Source of the DNA: Paludibacteraceae bacterium
Lineage (GTDB): Bacteria > Bacteroidota > Bacteroidia > Bacteroidales > Paludibacteraceae
NCBI GenBank assembly: GCA_905235225.1
Contig: CAJOKE010000017.1
Coordinates: 1 to 42,215, forward strand
Direction: 5' to 3'
Length of the DNA: 42,215 nt
Made by a program: the position numbers and the translations under genes. This document shows, in pieces, positions 1 to 7,657 of this stretch; within the stretch, counting starts at the first letter, position 1; each line of letters opens with the position of its first letter. The notes beneath the pieces are model-generated. The model did no database searches. It was given only the letters and a program-made list of their open reading frames with translations, and was not told where the DNA came from.

Positions 1-109
1 ACTCATAATCTTTCAAATCAAAAAATCAAAGAACGCTTGTAATTGATTAAATATAAGTATTTTAATTAACATTAGCGATAATTTATCGCAACACTAGTAG
101 GGATAAATC

Positions 110-2836
110 ATGAAACACAAACTTCTTTCTTTATGTCTAATGCTAACTTTGTTTGCATGGACATCAGTATTAAATGCGACTGAAAGCAAAACGATCCTTT
201 CCGAGTCCTTTGCTTCAGGTCTAGGTGAATTTACCATTATCGATACCAACTTGCCTATTGAACTGACTTACATCTGGAAGCACGATCCTTCATACGGTAT
301 GGTGGCAACAGCCTACAGCAGTAAATCCTATGTGTCTGAAAGTTGGCTTGTATCTCCTGCCATTGACCTTAGCAGATGTAATAGTGCCTACCTTACATAT
401 ATGCACGCTGCAAAGTTCCAAAATGGTAATGAAGACCGTGGAATTACAGTGTGGGCTGCCGTTAATCCGACACTCCCTGAAATCGTTGAAAGCGAATGGA
501 TTAAACTTCAGGTACCATCATACCCTGTCAAAGGTACATGGAATTTCTCATCTACAGGGCAAATAAGTTTACAAGAACTGGTGGGAAACGAAAATGTCAA
601 AATTGCTATTCGGTACAATTCAACCACAGCGGCTGCTGATACCTATGAAATGAAAGAACTCAGTGTTGTTGGAATTATTGGGCAAACATACACCGTCACG
701 GCACAAGCCGATGATCCTACACAAGGAAATGTTATCGGCGGGGGCGTTTATGTGGAAGGAGCATCAGTAACACTTACCGCCACTCCCAAAGAAGGATACA
801 ATTTCTTGAAATGGAATGACGGAGTAACAACTTTAACTCGCGAAATTACCGTTAATTCCAACTTGAATTACACGGCATTTTTTACACCGGTGCAATTCAT
901 AACTGTCTATGAGGCAAAGAAAATTTCATGGAGTTTGCCTCTTATTAACAGAGCAAATACGATTGATGGTACCGGTTATTGGCTTAGTAGCAATAATTCT
1001 GTTAACAAATATTATGTCACAGGTATTGCAACTAATGTCTCTATTAACTTAACATATCAAAGTGTTGATTTCGATCTGAAAGATGCAACAGGCAGTATTT
1101 ATGTTTACCATGGGAAAGGATTGCAAGGTGCGGGAGTATCATTTGATGGACAAATTCAAGATGGAGATTCTGTAACCATACTTACTCAAATCCAATATGC
1201 AGAAAAATATTTATATCATACTTATTATGATCAAGACTTGGGAGAAGACGTTACTGGATCTATCTTTTCAGAATCTAAAACAGAATTTTGTAAAGCATAC
1301 CTCGTTTATCAAAACAACCATTATGTATGTACCGGTGGCGCAGTTTATAAGTTGACAGAAAATGGCGAAAGTATAATAACCAATTCATTTAATTTGGGAA
1401 CTACTTTGGATATTAGAGACTCATTGTCATGGGATGGGAAACAATATCCGACAACTACAATCAACAGCCAGGCATTTGCCAATACCAAACTCACACAAAT
1501 TGCCATACCCTCTACAGTTCAATCTATTGGAGAAGAAGCCTTCAGCGGTTGTCCTACACTTGAAACCGTTATTTCCACATCTCTCGTTCCACCGACTGCT
1601 TTCGAATCTACCTTCAAAGGAATTAGCAACTTTATTTGTACATTGTATGTTCCACAAGAAAGCATTGAAGCATATAAAAACGCCACAGGATGGAGTATCT
1701 TCCAATTTGTCAAACCATTGCAACAATGCCAAATAATAGTTAACTCTGACAATAACCAAGGAATGGTCGAAGGTGCAGGTTCGTATTACATGGGAGATAA
1801 AGTTACACTTCAAGCTAAACCAAAAATTGGTTACCGTTTCGCCGGTTGGAGTAACGGAAAGAAAGCTAACCCTTACACATTTACAGCTATTGAGAACCTC
1901 ACATTGGATGCAACGTTTGAACTCGTAAATGCTGAACCTGTACAAATGGAAAGTAATGATATTGTTATCGAACCATTTGAAAATACTGCTAACATCACAT
2001 GGCCAAGTAACGCTAATGCTGAAATATATGAGTTGCATATAACACGCAACAATCTCCCAATATGTACACTCATCTTTGACGCTACCGGCAGATTAAACCA
2101 AATTGCATTTAATAAACCGGCATATAATAAACAGACGACTACACAACATGATGCACAAATTGCCGGTTTCGCATTTACAATCACTGGATTGGAAGAAGCC
2201 ACACAATATGCTTATACACTTGATGTAAAAGACAATCAGGATAATATCATAGACACCTATAACGGAACATTTACCACCACCGGCAATGCAAAAGAAAATT
2301 CTTATACCGTAACTTTCCTTGATTGGGATGGTACTATTATCGACTCCCAAACAATCATTGAGGGCGGTGAAGCTGTTGCTCCTGCTAATCCCGAACGCGA
2401 GGGCTATACTTTTACAGGATGGAGTGCTGATTTCTCTAATGTACAATCAAACATCACAATAACTGCCCAATACGTTCAAAACGGTGGTGGAAACAATGGT
2501 GGAAACGATGATGATAATCAAGATGACATAACTTATTATACCGTCCGGTTCTTGGACTGGGATGATACTGTTCTCAAGAAAGAGTCCGTTGCAAAGGGTA
2601 AAGACGCTACACCACCGGCAGATCCTGAACGGGAAGGGTATCGCTTTATCGGTTGGGATAATGATTACACCAACGTACGCTCTAACATGACAATTTACGC
2701 ATTGTATCAGATAATTGATGAGGCAATAGATAATACACAAGTCATCATTACACCTCATAAAATTATTCAAAACGGCCAGATCCTCATCCTCCGCGGGGAC
2801 AAAACCTATACCCTGCAGGGTCAAGAGGTAAAGTAA
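110..2836 (+). CDS. Secreted multi-repeat surface protein (InlB B-repeat, BspA-like LRR)
   Basis: The 908-aa protein starts with a signal peptide (hydrophobic core, cleavage near LNA, residue 23). Residues ~28-190 resemble a choice-of-anchor J jelly-roll domain (SESF start, SWLVSPAIDL). Divergent InlB-like repeats follow at ~195-263 and ~545-610 (GYNFLKWNDG, GYRFAGWSNG). A short BspA-type leucine-rich segment lies at ~430-520 (IPSTVQSIGEEAFSGC), then an Fn3-like region. Two InlB B-repeats at ~745-800 and ~815-870 (EREGYTFTGW, EREGYRFIGW) are separated by a Gly/Asn/Asp linker. The C-terminus (ILRGDKTYTLQGQEVK) resembles the truncated sorting tails of Bacteroidales surface proteins, so export and surface display are inferred. 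Probably an adhesin or binding protein; the ligand is unknown. It is the last chromosomal gene before the integrated element. Confidence 0.85.
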   Translation: MKHKLLSLCLMLTLFAWTSVLNATESKTILSESFASGLGEFTIIDTNLPIELTYIWKHDPSYGMVATAYSSKSYVSESWLVSPAIDLSRCNSAYLTYMHAAKFQNGNEDRGITVWAAVNPTLPEIVESEWIKLQVPSYPVKGTWNFSSTGQISLQELVGNENVKIAIRYNSTTAAADTYEMKELSVVGIIGQTYTVTAQADDPTQGNVIGGGVYVEGASVTLTATPKEGYNFLKWNDGVTTLTREITVNSNLNYTAFFTPVQFITVYEAKKISWSLPLINRANTIDGTGYWLSSNNSVNKYYVTGIATNVSINLTYQSVDFDLKDATGSIYVYHGKGLQGAGVSFDGQIQDGDSVTILTQIQYAEKYLYHTYYDQDLGEDVTGSIFSESKTEFCKAYLVYQNNHYVCTGGAVYKLTENGESIITNSFNLGTTLDIRDSLSWDGKQYPTTTINSQAFANTKLTQIAIPSTVQSIGEEAFSGCPTLETVISTSLVPPTAFESTFKGISNFICTLYVPQESIEAYKNATGWSIFQFVKPLQQCQIIVNSDNNQGMVEGAGSYYMGDKVTLQAKPKIGYRFAGWSNGKKANPYTFTAIENLTLDATFELVNAEPVQMESNDIVIEPFENTANITWPSNANAEIYELHITRNNLPICTLIFDATGRLNQIAFNKPAYNKQTTTQHDAQIAGFAFTITGLEEATQYAYTLDVKDNQDNIIDTYNGTFTTTGNAKENSYTVTFLDWDGTIIDSQTIIEGGEAVAPANPEREGYTFTGWSADFSNVQSNITITAQYVQNGGGNNGGNDDDNQDDITYYTVRFLDWDDTVLKKESVAKGKDATPPADPEREGYRFIGWDNDYTNVRSNMTIYALYQIIDEAIDNTQVIITPHKIIQNGQILILRGDKTYTLQGQEVK

Positions 2837-2858
2837 GCTGTCTGTATTCAAAAGTCAG

Positions 2859-2912
2859 CGTTCAATAAATCAATAGAGTGTGTCAAAACTAATTGGCACA
2901 CCCTATTGAACG
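2859..2912 (+). terminator. Hairpin downstream of the surface-protein gene
   Basis: CGTTCAATA pairs with TATTGAACG. Inside it, GTGTGtCAA pairs with TTGgCACAC around a 6-base loop. There is no strong T-run, so it may act as an RNA 3'-end stabiliser or a weak terminator. The inner stem is very like the groEL terminator at 32599. Confidence 0.55.
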
Positions 2913-2967
2913 TTTGGAGTGAGAATGACACATAAAAACAGAAAAAATCATAAAAAACACAAATAAA

Positions 2968-2999
2968 TTTGCAGGGTTGAAAAAAAAGCAGTACTTTTG
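2968..2999 (+). promoter_or_regulatory. Promoter of tRNA-Pro
   Basis: TTTG at 2968-2971, a 20-base spacer, then TACTTTTG at 2992-2999: a full match to the Bacteroidota -33/-7 consensus. The predicted start is about 55 bases before the mature tRNA. Confidence 0.8.
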
Positions 3000-3059
3000 C
3001 ACACTTTTTTGAGAAAAGTATTCGTCAAAAAAACGGTCTGTTTGATTGTTTCAAGACGA

Positions 3060-3133
3060 CGGGAAGTAGTTCAGCCCGGTGGAATGCCTGCTTTGGGAGC
3101 AGGAGGTCGCAGGTTCGAATCCTGTCTTCCCGA
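3060..3133 (+). tRNA. tRNA-Pro (anticodon TGG)
   Basis: A full cloverleaf is visible. The acceptor stem CGGGAAG pairs with CTTCCCG and is followed by discriminator A. The anticodon stem CCTGC/GCAGG encloses loop TTTGGGA, giving anticodon TGG. The T arm contains GGTTCGAATCC. No CCA is encoded. Its 3' 17 bases form part of the element's attachment site; because the element restores the tRNA end, the gene stays intact. Confidence 0.95.
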
Positions 3134-3134
3134 C
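3117..3134 (+). other. attL core (18 bp, in tRNA-Pro)
   Basis: GAATCCTGTCTTCCCGAC is identical to the copy at 30466-30483. The match stops at both edges (TTC/GAA before, TATT/AACT after), so 18 bp is the whole common core. It covers the 3' half of the T arm and the acceptor strand. Confidence 0.9.
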
Positions 3135-3184
3135 TATTGTATCAATAAAATGCCTGTAATTGCAGGCATTTTATATTAAATAAG

Positions 3185-3233
3185 CAAGTTGAAAATGTGT
3201 GCTAAAATGTGTGCAGCACATATTTTCAACTTG
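3185..3233. repeat. 18-bp inverted repeat, probable integrase arm sites
   Basis: CAAGTTGAAAATGTGTGC at 3185-3202 is repeated in inverse orientation at 3216-3233 with one mismatch. A further direct copy of AAAATGTGTGC lies in the 13-base gap. The same words recur at the other end of the element (TTGAAAATGTG at 30382-30392 and GCACACAT nearby). In the circular form both clusters would flank the core, as arm-type recombinase sites do. The repeat overlaps the first possible integrase start, which argues for the downstream start. Confidence 0.55.
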
Positions 3234-3242
3234 TTAGATTAT

Positions 3243-4466
3243 ATGACTATGAGAACCAAACAACTTATTAGCTATCCGACACTGAATGACAAACACGGAG
3301 ACCCATCCAAAGACTGGTATGTGGAATATGCTTTTCGCTTGCCCGGTGAGTCTCAAGAACATCGCTACCGTATATATCGCGGACTCAAGCGAACAGTTTC
3401 AATTGAGGAACGCCGGCGAAATGCAGAAATTATCATTGCAGAACGTACTGCATACATAAAAAGTGGACGATACTTATCCGATCCGGGCAACACTACCCCA
3501 CTTCGTAACGATGACAGCCATAGGCAGGAATGGCGGCACTATTATCAAATCGAACAGCATCTATTACTGGATAATATAATTACGGAGTATCTTGTAAACA
3601 TCAGGGGTACAATCAGAACAGCAAGCTATCGCAAATATACAGGGGAGTATAATATCTTCTCCCAATGGTCAAAAACAACACTTGGCGAAAATGTATATAT
3701 TGGGGACTTTAATCCGGAACAAATACAACATTTTTTTGATTATCTCGCCGCTGATGAACACGATGGTGGTCGCGGACTTTGCCACGAAAGCATTAAACAA
3801 TACCGGATGAGACTATGCAACCTTTTCGATTATGCACGCAAAACAGGACTATATACCCGCGATAATCCATGTACCAATATCCGAAACCGAGGCAAATACG
3901 TTGATTTGGCACCGGTACCTTTTTCTACAGATGAACGTACACGACTTAAAAATGCAATAAGACCCAAACAACCTTATTTATGGTTGGCTATAGAATTGCT
4001 ATATTATTCCGCCATTCGTCCGGGAGAAGCCAGGCTGCTTAAAATCGGAGATATTGATAGAGAGCATAAAACAATACGTATCGTCAACTCCATCAGCAAA
4101 AATAAAATCACCCAGTATGTCGGCATTACAGATGAAACGCTACAGTTAATGACAGAATTGGGAATCTTTGCATATGATTCAAATCTATACCTTTTCGGGC
4201 GCGGTGGTACACCATCAGATACACCTATTGGAAAAAGTACCATGCGTGAACGGTTTTTACAATACCGAAGAGAACTGCATATTGATGATAGCCGGAAATT
4301 ATACGGTTGGAAACACACCGGAGCTATTGAAGCACTCGAACACGGAATGGATGTCGTTCACCTGAAAGATCATATGAGACACGCCAATATCGACACAAGT
4401 ATGAAATACGCAAAAAAACGTGTGCCTGACGCACACGCTGCTGAAAAGTACATTCCTAAGATATAA
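3243..4466 (+). CDS. int: Tyrosine recombinase (phage integrase)
   Basis: A 407-aa site-specific recombinase that would integrate the element at tRNA-Pro. It has an N-terminal arm-binding region, a SAM-like core-binding domain (~105-210: ITEYLVNIRGTIRTASYRKY) and a catalytic domain. Catalytic Arg259 lies in AIRPGEARLL, the His/Arg box is HMRHANIDTSMKY (His377-His380) and the nucleophile is Tyr389. The usual HxxR box is replaced by Tyr354-Gly-Trp-Lys357, as seen in many Bacteroidota phage integrases. I chose Met at 3243 because the upstream ATG at 3189 lies in an inverted repeat that looks like recombinase binding sites. Location beside attL and outward from all other genes fits its role. Confidence 0.93.
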   Translation: MTMRTKQLISYPTLNDKHGDPSKDWYVEYAFRLPGESQEHRYRIYRGLKRTVSIEERRRNAEIIIAERTAYIKSGRYLSDPGNTTPLRNDDSHRQEWRHYYQIEQHLLLDNIITEYLVNIRGTIRTASYRKYTGEYNIFSQWSKTTLGENVYIGDFNPEQIQHFFDYLAADEHDGGRGLCHESIKQYRMRLCNLFDYARKTGLYTRDNPCTNIRNRGKYVDLAPVPFSTDERTRLKNAIRPKQPYLWLAIELLYYSAIRPGEARLLKIGDIDREHKTIRIVNSISKNKITQYVGITDETLQLMTELGIFAYDSNLYLFGRGGTPSDTPIGKSTMRERFLQYRRELHIDDSRKLYGWKHTGAIEALEHGMDVVHLKDHMRHANIDTSMKYAKKRVPDAHAAEKYIPKI

Positions 4467-4513
4467 CGTAAATTTATACATATAATGTTGCAGCGTTATA
4501 ATGTAGGAAAAAA

Positions 4514-4650
4514 GTTGTAACATGTAACAAAAAAGCAAATTATAGTTATGTAACACTCTAATATTCAACATATTAGACTATGTTACAAATCATGTTACAA
4601 ACCTTGGTACAAATAGCCGTATTACAACTTTTTCCCTGAAATTACAACTT
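4514..4650. repeat. Cluster of GTTACA/TTGTAAC motifs downstream of the integrase
   Basis: At least seven copies of TGTAAC/GTTACA or close variants occur in about 140 bp, including an inverted pair TGTAACActCTAATAT / ATATTAGactaTGTTACA. GGTACAAAT and TTACAACTT also occur. The same words reappear at 18857-18970. This looks like a multi-site binding region for an element-encoded protein. The 4467-4715 gap otherwise holds only the terminator at 4672. Confidence 0.45.
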
Positions 4651-4671
4651 CTTCAATTCTGTTTAACAGTG

Positions 4672-4701
4672 AAAGCACCTCGTTTTAGAACGAAGTGCTT
4701 T
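4672..4701 (-). terminator. Hairpin at the end of the late operon
   Basis: AAAGCACcTCGTT pairs with AACGAaGTGCTTT around a four-base loop. The stem is symmetric and could stop transcription from both the 77-aa gene (minus) and int (plus). The T-run is weak on both sides. Confidence 0.6.
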
Positions 4702-4715
4702 CTATATTGGGGTAT

Positions 4716-4949
4716 CTAAAAAATACGTTTTTGCGTATCTTGGACTCTTTTAGCAGCTGTTTTAAGAGCCGTTCTCCAACGTTTAGCCGGGGTTGCACCA
4801 TACTTCTTACGATACTCTACAGCTTTTTTCTTGACTTCAGTTCTTGATTTACCTTTTTTATTGCAGAATTCTTTCCACTCCTTTTTCTGCTTCTCATAGA
4901 TAGCAGAAGCGCGCTTGGAGATTGCGCTCAAATTCATTTTTTTTGTCAT
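4716..4949 (-). CDS. Small highly basic protein
   Basis: 77 aa, dominated by Lys and Arg with helical periodicity (KKEWKEFCNKKGKSRTEVKKKA, then KRWRTALKTAAKRVQDTQKRIF at the end). No family recognised. The charge suggests nucleic-acid binding, for instance a virion DNA-condensing protein, but that is inference only. It is the last gene of the minus-strand late region. Its start codon lies inside the first copy of a 61-bp direct repeat that also carries a plus-strand promoter, so its 5' leader is antisense to that promoter. Confidence 0.7.
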   Translation of the reverse strand: MTKKMNLSAISKRASAIYEKQKKEWKEFCNKKGKSRTEVKKKAVEYRKKYGATPAKRWRTALKTAAKRVQDTQKRIF

Positions 4950-5007
4950 AATGATAATTTTTTGTTACTATTTTTGTGTATATCAAAAATTTGTTGTACC
5001 TTTGCAC
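4947..5007. repeat. 61-bp perfect direct repeat, copy 1
   Basis: Positions 4947-5007 are identical to 5581-5641. The repeat includes a CAT (ATG on minus), an A/T-rich stretch and a complete plus-strand promoter ending TACCTTTGCAC. Copy 1 supplies the start codon and leader of the 77-aa basic protein. Copy 2 starts only a 7-codon frame. The repeat marks the edge of a duplicated unit (promoter, RNA, 129-aa gene). Confidence 0.9.
4973..5004 (+). promoter_or_regulatory. Promoter of small RNA 1
   Basis: TTTG 4973-4976, 20-base spacer, TACCTTTG 4997-5004. It points rightward, against the late operon, and no plus-strand gene follows. Confidence 0.75.
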
Positions 5008-5009
5008 CC

Positions 5010-5156
5010 AGAAATAAATTTTTACGCTGTGTGTCCCCATAATAGGAGACTATGTGAAATTGGGACAATATCAGTCGCTTGCACTAACGACGGCATTGAA
5101 TAAAGTGCTTAATATCAATACATGCCGAGTCCAGTAGCATAATCTCCTATTTTTTG
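5010..5156 (+). ncRNA. Candidate structured small RNA 1 (~145 nt)
   Basis: Starts just after a consensus promoter. A closing stem (AATAGGAGACTATG 5041-5054 with CATAATCTCCTATT 5138-5151, one mismatch) runs into a T-run at 5150-5155. Inside, GGAC 5063 can pair with GTCC 5129. GCACT 5081/AGTGC 5104 interleaves with CGGCAT 5091/ATGCCG 5122, the pattern of a pseudoknot. No convincing reading frame. Its 3' end overlaps the stop codon of the convergent 129-aa gene. Function unknown; an RNA partner or regulator of that gene is the simplest idea. Confidence 0.6.
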
Positions 5157-5536
5157 TGATTAAAATCGGTTATACAATACTCCATTAAAAATTTTTTATA
5201 TCTTATCCCGACTGTCAACTGAGCAGTTCCTAAGCCACGTATCCCACAAGTTAGTATCACCAATTCCTTAAAGTGAAACACTTTCGTTTGCTTTGTGTCT
5301 TTTGGTTGTACATGCTGTTTGTATATCTTGGCATTTTTCACCACATATGGTAAACGAAGAGCAAGTTTTGTCGATAATATGGATTTGGATGCGTGCCATG
5401 CTGTTTCTGCAATCGATTCCGGATACACTCTAACTTTCGCACCTAACGCACCGCAAAGGAATTTCTTGTAGTTATATTTACGAAGTTCTCCCAATAGTAA
5501 AACATATCTTTCTTTTTTTCTTGCTGGTATTTTCAT
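5147..5536 (-). CDS. LPD3/BECR-like protein, copy A
   Basis: 129 aa, paralogous along its whole length to the 129-aa gene at 5694 (MKIP start, KKFLCGALGAKVRVYPESIAETAWHA, LALRLPYVV, QTKVFHFKEL, AQLTVGIRYK, YCITDF). The pattern 'ALG-kV, si-ET, lALqLP-vi, kL-TVG, Y-vtd' resembles the small BECR/large-polyvalent-associated (LPD3-type) domains of Bacteroidota prophages, a fold that includes RNases such as RelE and colicin E5. The family link is from memory, and no catalytic residue can be assigned. The TAG stop lies within the terminator stem of the opposing small RNA 1. Confidence 0.75.
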   Translation of the reverse strand: MKIPARKKERYVLLLGELRKYNYKKFLCGALGAKVRVYPESIAETAWHASKSILSTKLALRLPYVVKNAKIYKQHVQPKDTKQTKVFHFKELVILTCGIRGLGTAQLTVGIRYKKFLMEYCITDFNHKK

Positions 5537-5580
5537 ACTATTTCATCTTAATGATTGGTTTATATGCCTTTTACTTGTGC

Positions 5581-5641
5581 CATAATGATAATTTTTTGTT
5601 ACTATTTTTGTGTATATCAAAAATTTGTTGTACCTTTGCAC
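5581..5641. repeat. 61-bp perfect direct repeat, copy 2
   Basis: Identical to 4947-5007. Here the minus-strand ATG (5583) opens only a 7-codon frame ending TAA, upstream of the copy A gene. It may be a leader peptide or, more simply, a leftover of duplication. Confidence 0.9.
5607..5638 (+). promoter_or_regulatory. Promoter of small RNA 2
   Basis: TTTG 5607-5610, 20-base spacer, TACCTTTG 5631-5638, base-for-base the same as the small RNA 1 promoter. Confidence 0.75.
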
Positions 5642-5644
5642 TCA

Positions 5645-5700
5645 AAATCGGTAATTGACGAAAAATGTTTGAAAGAAGTAGTCAGTTGCCGGTTTATTTT
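5645..5700 (+). ncRNA. Candidate structured small RNA 2 (~55 nt)
   Basis: CGGTAATTGAC (5649-5659) pairs along 11 positions, two of them G-U, with GTCAGTTGCCG (5681-5691), followed by TTTATTTT. It could be no more than a terminator directly behind a promoter, but that itself makes a discrete short transcript. The TAA of the convergent copy B gene lies in its T-run, the same geometry as small RNA 1 and copy A. Confidence 0.5.
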
Positions 5701-6083
5701 ATATATTCATATTCCGTAACGGAATACTCTATATAGCCATCGTTTTCTACAAAGCCAACAGTTAATTTAGCCTTCCCTACTCTTGGGATTTCAGAACATA
5801 GGTTTGCTATCTCTTTGAACTTCATCACCTTCGTTTGCCGTCCTAATTTGGGAGGCAAATGTAATTGAATGATAGTAGCACTTTTTATGACCTCCGGAAG
5901 CTGTAAAGCAAGTTTAGTGGCTTGCTTAGATATCGCTCCCTGATATGCTGTCTCTGTAATAAACTTATCTGTCACCTTCACTTTGCAACCTAACGCCTTA
6001 CAATAGAATGATTTTCCATTATATTGCATGAGATTAGCTTTTAGAAGTAGCCTTCTTTCTTGTCTTGTTTCAGGAATTTTCAT
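5694..6083 (-). CDS. LPD3/BECR-like protein, copy B
   Basis: 129 aa, paralogue of the gene at 5147. Aligned blocks: MKIPETRQERRLLLK, CKALGCKVKV, FITETAYQGAISKQATKLALQLPEVI, LHLPPKLGRQTKVMKFKEI, KAKLTVGFV, YSVTEYEY. Same tentative LPD3/BECR-type domain; possible RNase or RNA-binding fold. It follows the muralytic gene by 10 bases and so is at the distal end of the late operon. Together with the opposing promoter and small RNA 2 it forms the second copy of the duplicated unit. Confidence 0.75.
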   Translation of the reverse strand: MKIPETRQERRLLLKANLMQYNGKSFYCKALGCKVKVTDKFITETAYQGAISKQATKLALQLPEVIKSATIIQLHLPPKLGRQTKVMKFKEIANLCSEIPRVGKAKLTVGFVENDGYIEYSVTEYEYIK

Positions 6084-6093
6084 ATTCTGACTA

Positions 6094-6684
6094 CTACATT
6101 AGGGTAAATGCCAGTTCGCAATCTTTCATGAGAGGTTCTGATCCGTTCTCTACAATCGCCATGGCATAAACAAGTTTGGTCATCTGATCACGACTGGTGT
6201 AATCAATAACGGCTTCTTTAGACGGGAATGTCTCCGGCCATCTGTCCATTACCCTTTGTGCGTAACGCACCGGGTTGTTGCCATCCGTCCATGGAGCCCA
6301 GCGGTTGATAATCGCCTGGAGCGTTTGACACTTGTGCTTGGTGATGTAAGTACGAATACATACTAAAGCAGCTCTGAAACCGTATGCCATAGTCTCGAAC
6401 TGACAAAAAGACTTATCACCGGATGGCTTAATTTCTCCCTTCCAGTTATTAGCACTAATCCTGATGTTTAGCGGGTTGTTATTACGGTATCCACGTTTGG
6501 ATAAATCGTAATGAGAATCTGGTTTCTGCATATCACCTGATGTTTTATTTCCATTATCTTCTAACCCGTCTTCGGGCTGATGACTATACGGTTTTAGAAT
6601 CATGTATAACAACGCAATTAATGCTGCTATAAAACTGACCGCCGGTACACCATATAATAATCCATGTTTGATTGCCACTTTCAT
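6094..6684 (-). CDS. Membrane-anchored muralytic enzyme (phage structural protein P5-like)
   Basis: 196 aa. One N-terminal membrane segment (residues ~9-32) has a short basic cytoplasmic end, so the enzyme is likely anchored or a signal-anchor endolysin. The exported domain carries RGYRNNNPLNIR, W-KGEIKPSGDKSFCQFETMAYGFRAAL, TLQAIINRWAPWTDGNNPVRYAQRV, the signature of the prophage 'structural protein P5' family, believed to be a lysozyme/transglycosylase-like peptidoglycan hydrolase. Starts 3 bases after the spanin gene stops, giving a lysis pair. It could alternatively be virion-borne and used at entry. Confidence 0.8.
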   Translation of the reverse strand: MKVAIKHGLLYGVPAVSFIAALIALLYMILKPYSHQPEDGLEDNGNKTSGDMQKPDSHYDLSKRGYRNNNPLNIRISANNWKGEIKPSGDKSFCQFETMAYGFRAALVCIRTYITKHKCQTLQAIINRWAPWTDGNNPVRYAQRVMDRWPETFPSKEAVIDYTSRDQMTKLVYAMAIVENGSEPLMKDCELAFTLM

Positions 6685-6687
6685 ATT

Positions 6688-7221
6688 CTATCGGTTTAAT
6701 ATAAATCTCATTGTAACTCTTATTATGACAACTATAAATACCAATAGTGTTAGAATGACTCCGATGGAAAAGAATATTTTCTCGTACCATGTCATTCGAT
6801 AAACAATTTTGTCCCTATATTCTGTATGAGTCACATAAGACGGAAGATAAAGCGTGTCATTAAGAACCATTGTATCCGGCTTGATATACCCCGCCAACAC
6901 GAAATTGCCATTTCCCGTTGCACTCAACGATGCGCCATGCTTACTATTCGACACCTCAGCGACCTCGTTTTTATGCCTCGGCGTTGAACCATTGGCAGAA
7001 CACATAGTTGATACAATAGAGTCCATCTCCTGTATTTCCCGAATCGTAATTGCTCGTTGCAGCGTGTCTCCTTGGATAAATACCGTATCGTAAATTGTTA
7101 TAGTATCCATACGCTTGAGTTCCGGATGACGTGTTAGGAATAAAGCCAAACGTTTTTCGGCGGAACATGAGACGAGCATAGCACCCATCAGAAGTAAATA
7201 TATAACTTTACGCATCCTCAT
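6688..7221 (-). CDS. Putative unimolecular spanin (lipoprotein with C-terminal membrane segment)
   Basis: 177 aa. The N-terminal signal ends in a lipobox (MLVSC, Cys19), so the mature N-terminus would be lipidated for the outer membrane. The C-terminus has a strong membrane segment (~147-170: IFFSIGVILTLLVFIVVIIR) and a basic end that would sit in the inner membrane. A lipoprotein spanning both membranes is the defining layout of u-spanins, which fuse the envelope at the last step of lysis. The middle is predicted mixed beta and unstructured. It lies directly upstream of the muralytic gene, as lysis cassettes usually do. Confidence 0.7.
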   Translation of the reverse strand: MRMRKVIYLLLMGAMLVSCSAEKRLALFLTRHPELKRMDTITIYDTVFIQGDTLQRAITIREIQEMDSIVSTMCSANGSTPRHKNEVAEVSNSKHGASLSATGNGNFVLAGYIKPDTMVLNDTLYLPSYVTHTEYRDKIVYRMTWYEKIFFSIGVILTLLVFIVVIIRVTMRFILNR

Positions 7222-7226
7222 TCACC

Positions 7227-7598
7227 TTATTTTTTTACCTTACGTTTCATCAAAAGCAATCCCCCCACCGCAAGAACAATTACACCAATCGCAATAGCAA
7301 TCCATACGCCGGTATGCTTTTTCTGTGGTTCTACAATGGTAGTTACTTCATCGGTGGGGTCAACACCGGGAGATTCCTCAGCAGATTCTTGACCATAGTA
7401 ATTATTGGTAATATATGTTACATTTTCTTTTTTCTTTTCAGGAAACATCTTCTTTAGATCTTCGTCAGAAATAATAAGACGACCTCTATTGATATTCTCT
7501 ACTTTCTTTTTTTTCTCTGCTTTTTCTTGATCCTTTAATTTTTGAACCATTTCTAAAGCAGTTTCCTTCGCATCACTAAAATGAAAAAAATCTTTCAT
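7227..7598 (-). CDS. Tail-anchored membrane protein of the late operon
   Basis: 123 aa. The N-terminal two thirds is charged and Lys-rich, probably helical and cytoplasmic, with the string ITNNYYGQ and an acidic stretch. A single C-terminal membrane segment (~98-117) is followed by KRKVKK. Unknown function. Its place just before the spanin and muralytic genes would fit a lysis regulator or holin-like protein, but it has only one membrane segment and no holin hallmark. Confidence 0.65.
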   Translation of the reverse strand: MKDFFHFSDAKETALEMVQKLKDQEKAEKKKKVENINRGRLIISDEDLKKMFPEKKKENVTYITNNYYGQESAEESPGVDPTDEVTTIVEPQKKHTGVWIAIAIGVIVLAVGGLLLMKRKVKK

Positions 7599-7623
7599 AA
7601 TTTATAAATTTTAGTTTTTATTT

Positions 7624-7653
7624 TTTGTATTTCAAAAATTTATTGTACCTTTG
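7624..7653 (+). promoter_or_regulatory. Promoter of small RNA 3
   Basis: TTTG 7624-7627, 18-base spacer, TACCTTTG 7646-7653. It shares TTTCAAAAATTT and TTGTACCTTTGCAGCCGAA with the promoter at 7845. Confidence 0.65.
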
Positions 7654-7657
7654 CAGC

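Noticed and set aside
3189..3242. Extended integrase start (MKMCAKMCAAH...)
   Set aside because: These codons lie inside the inverted repeat and lack similarity to integrase N-termini; Met at 3243 begins the plausible domain.
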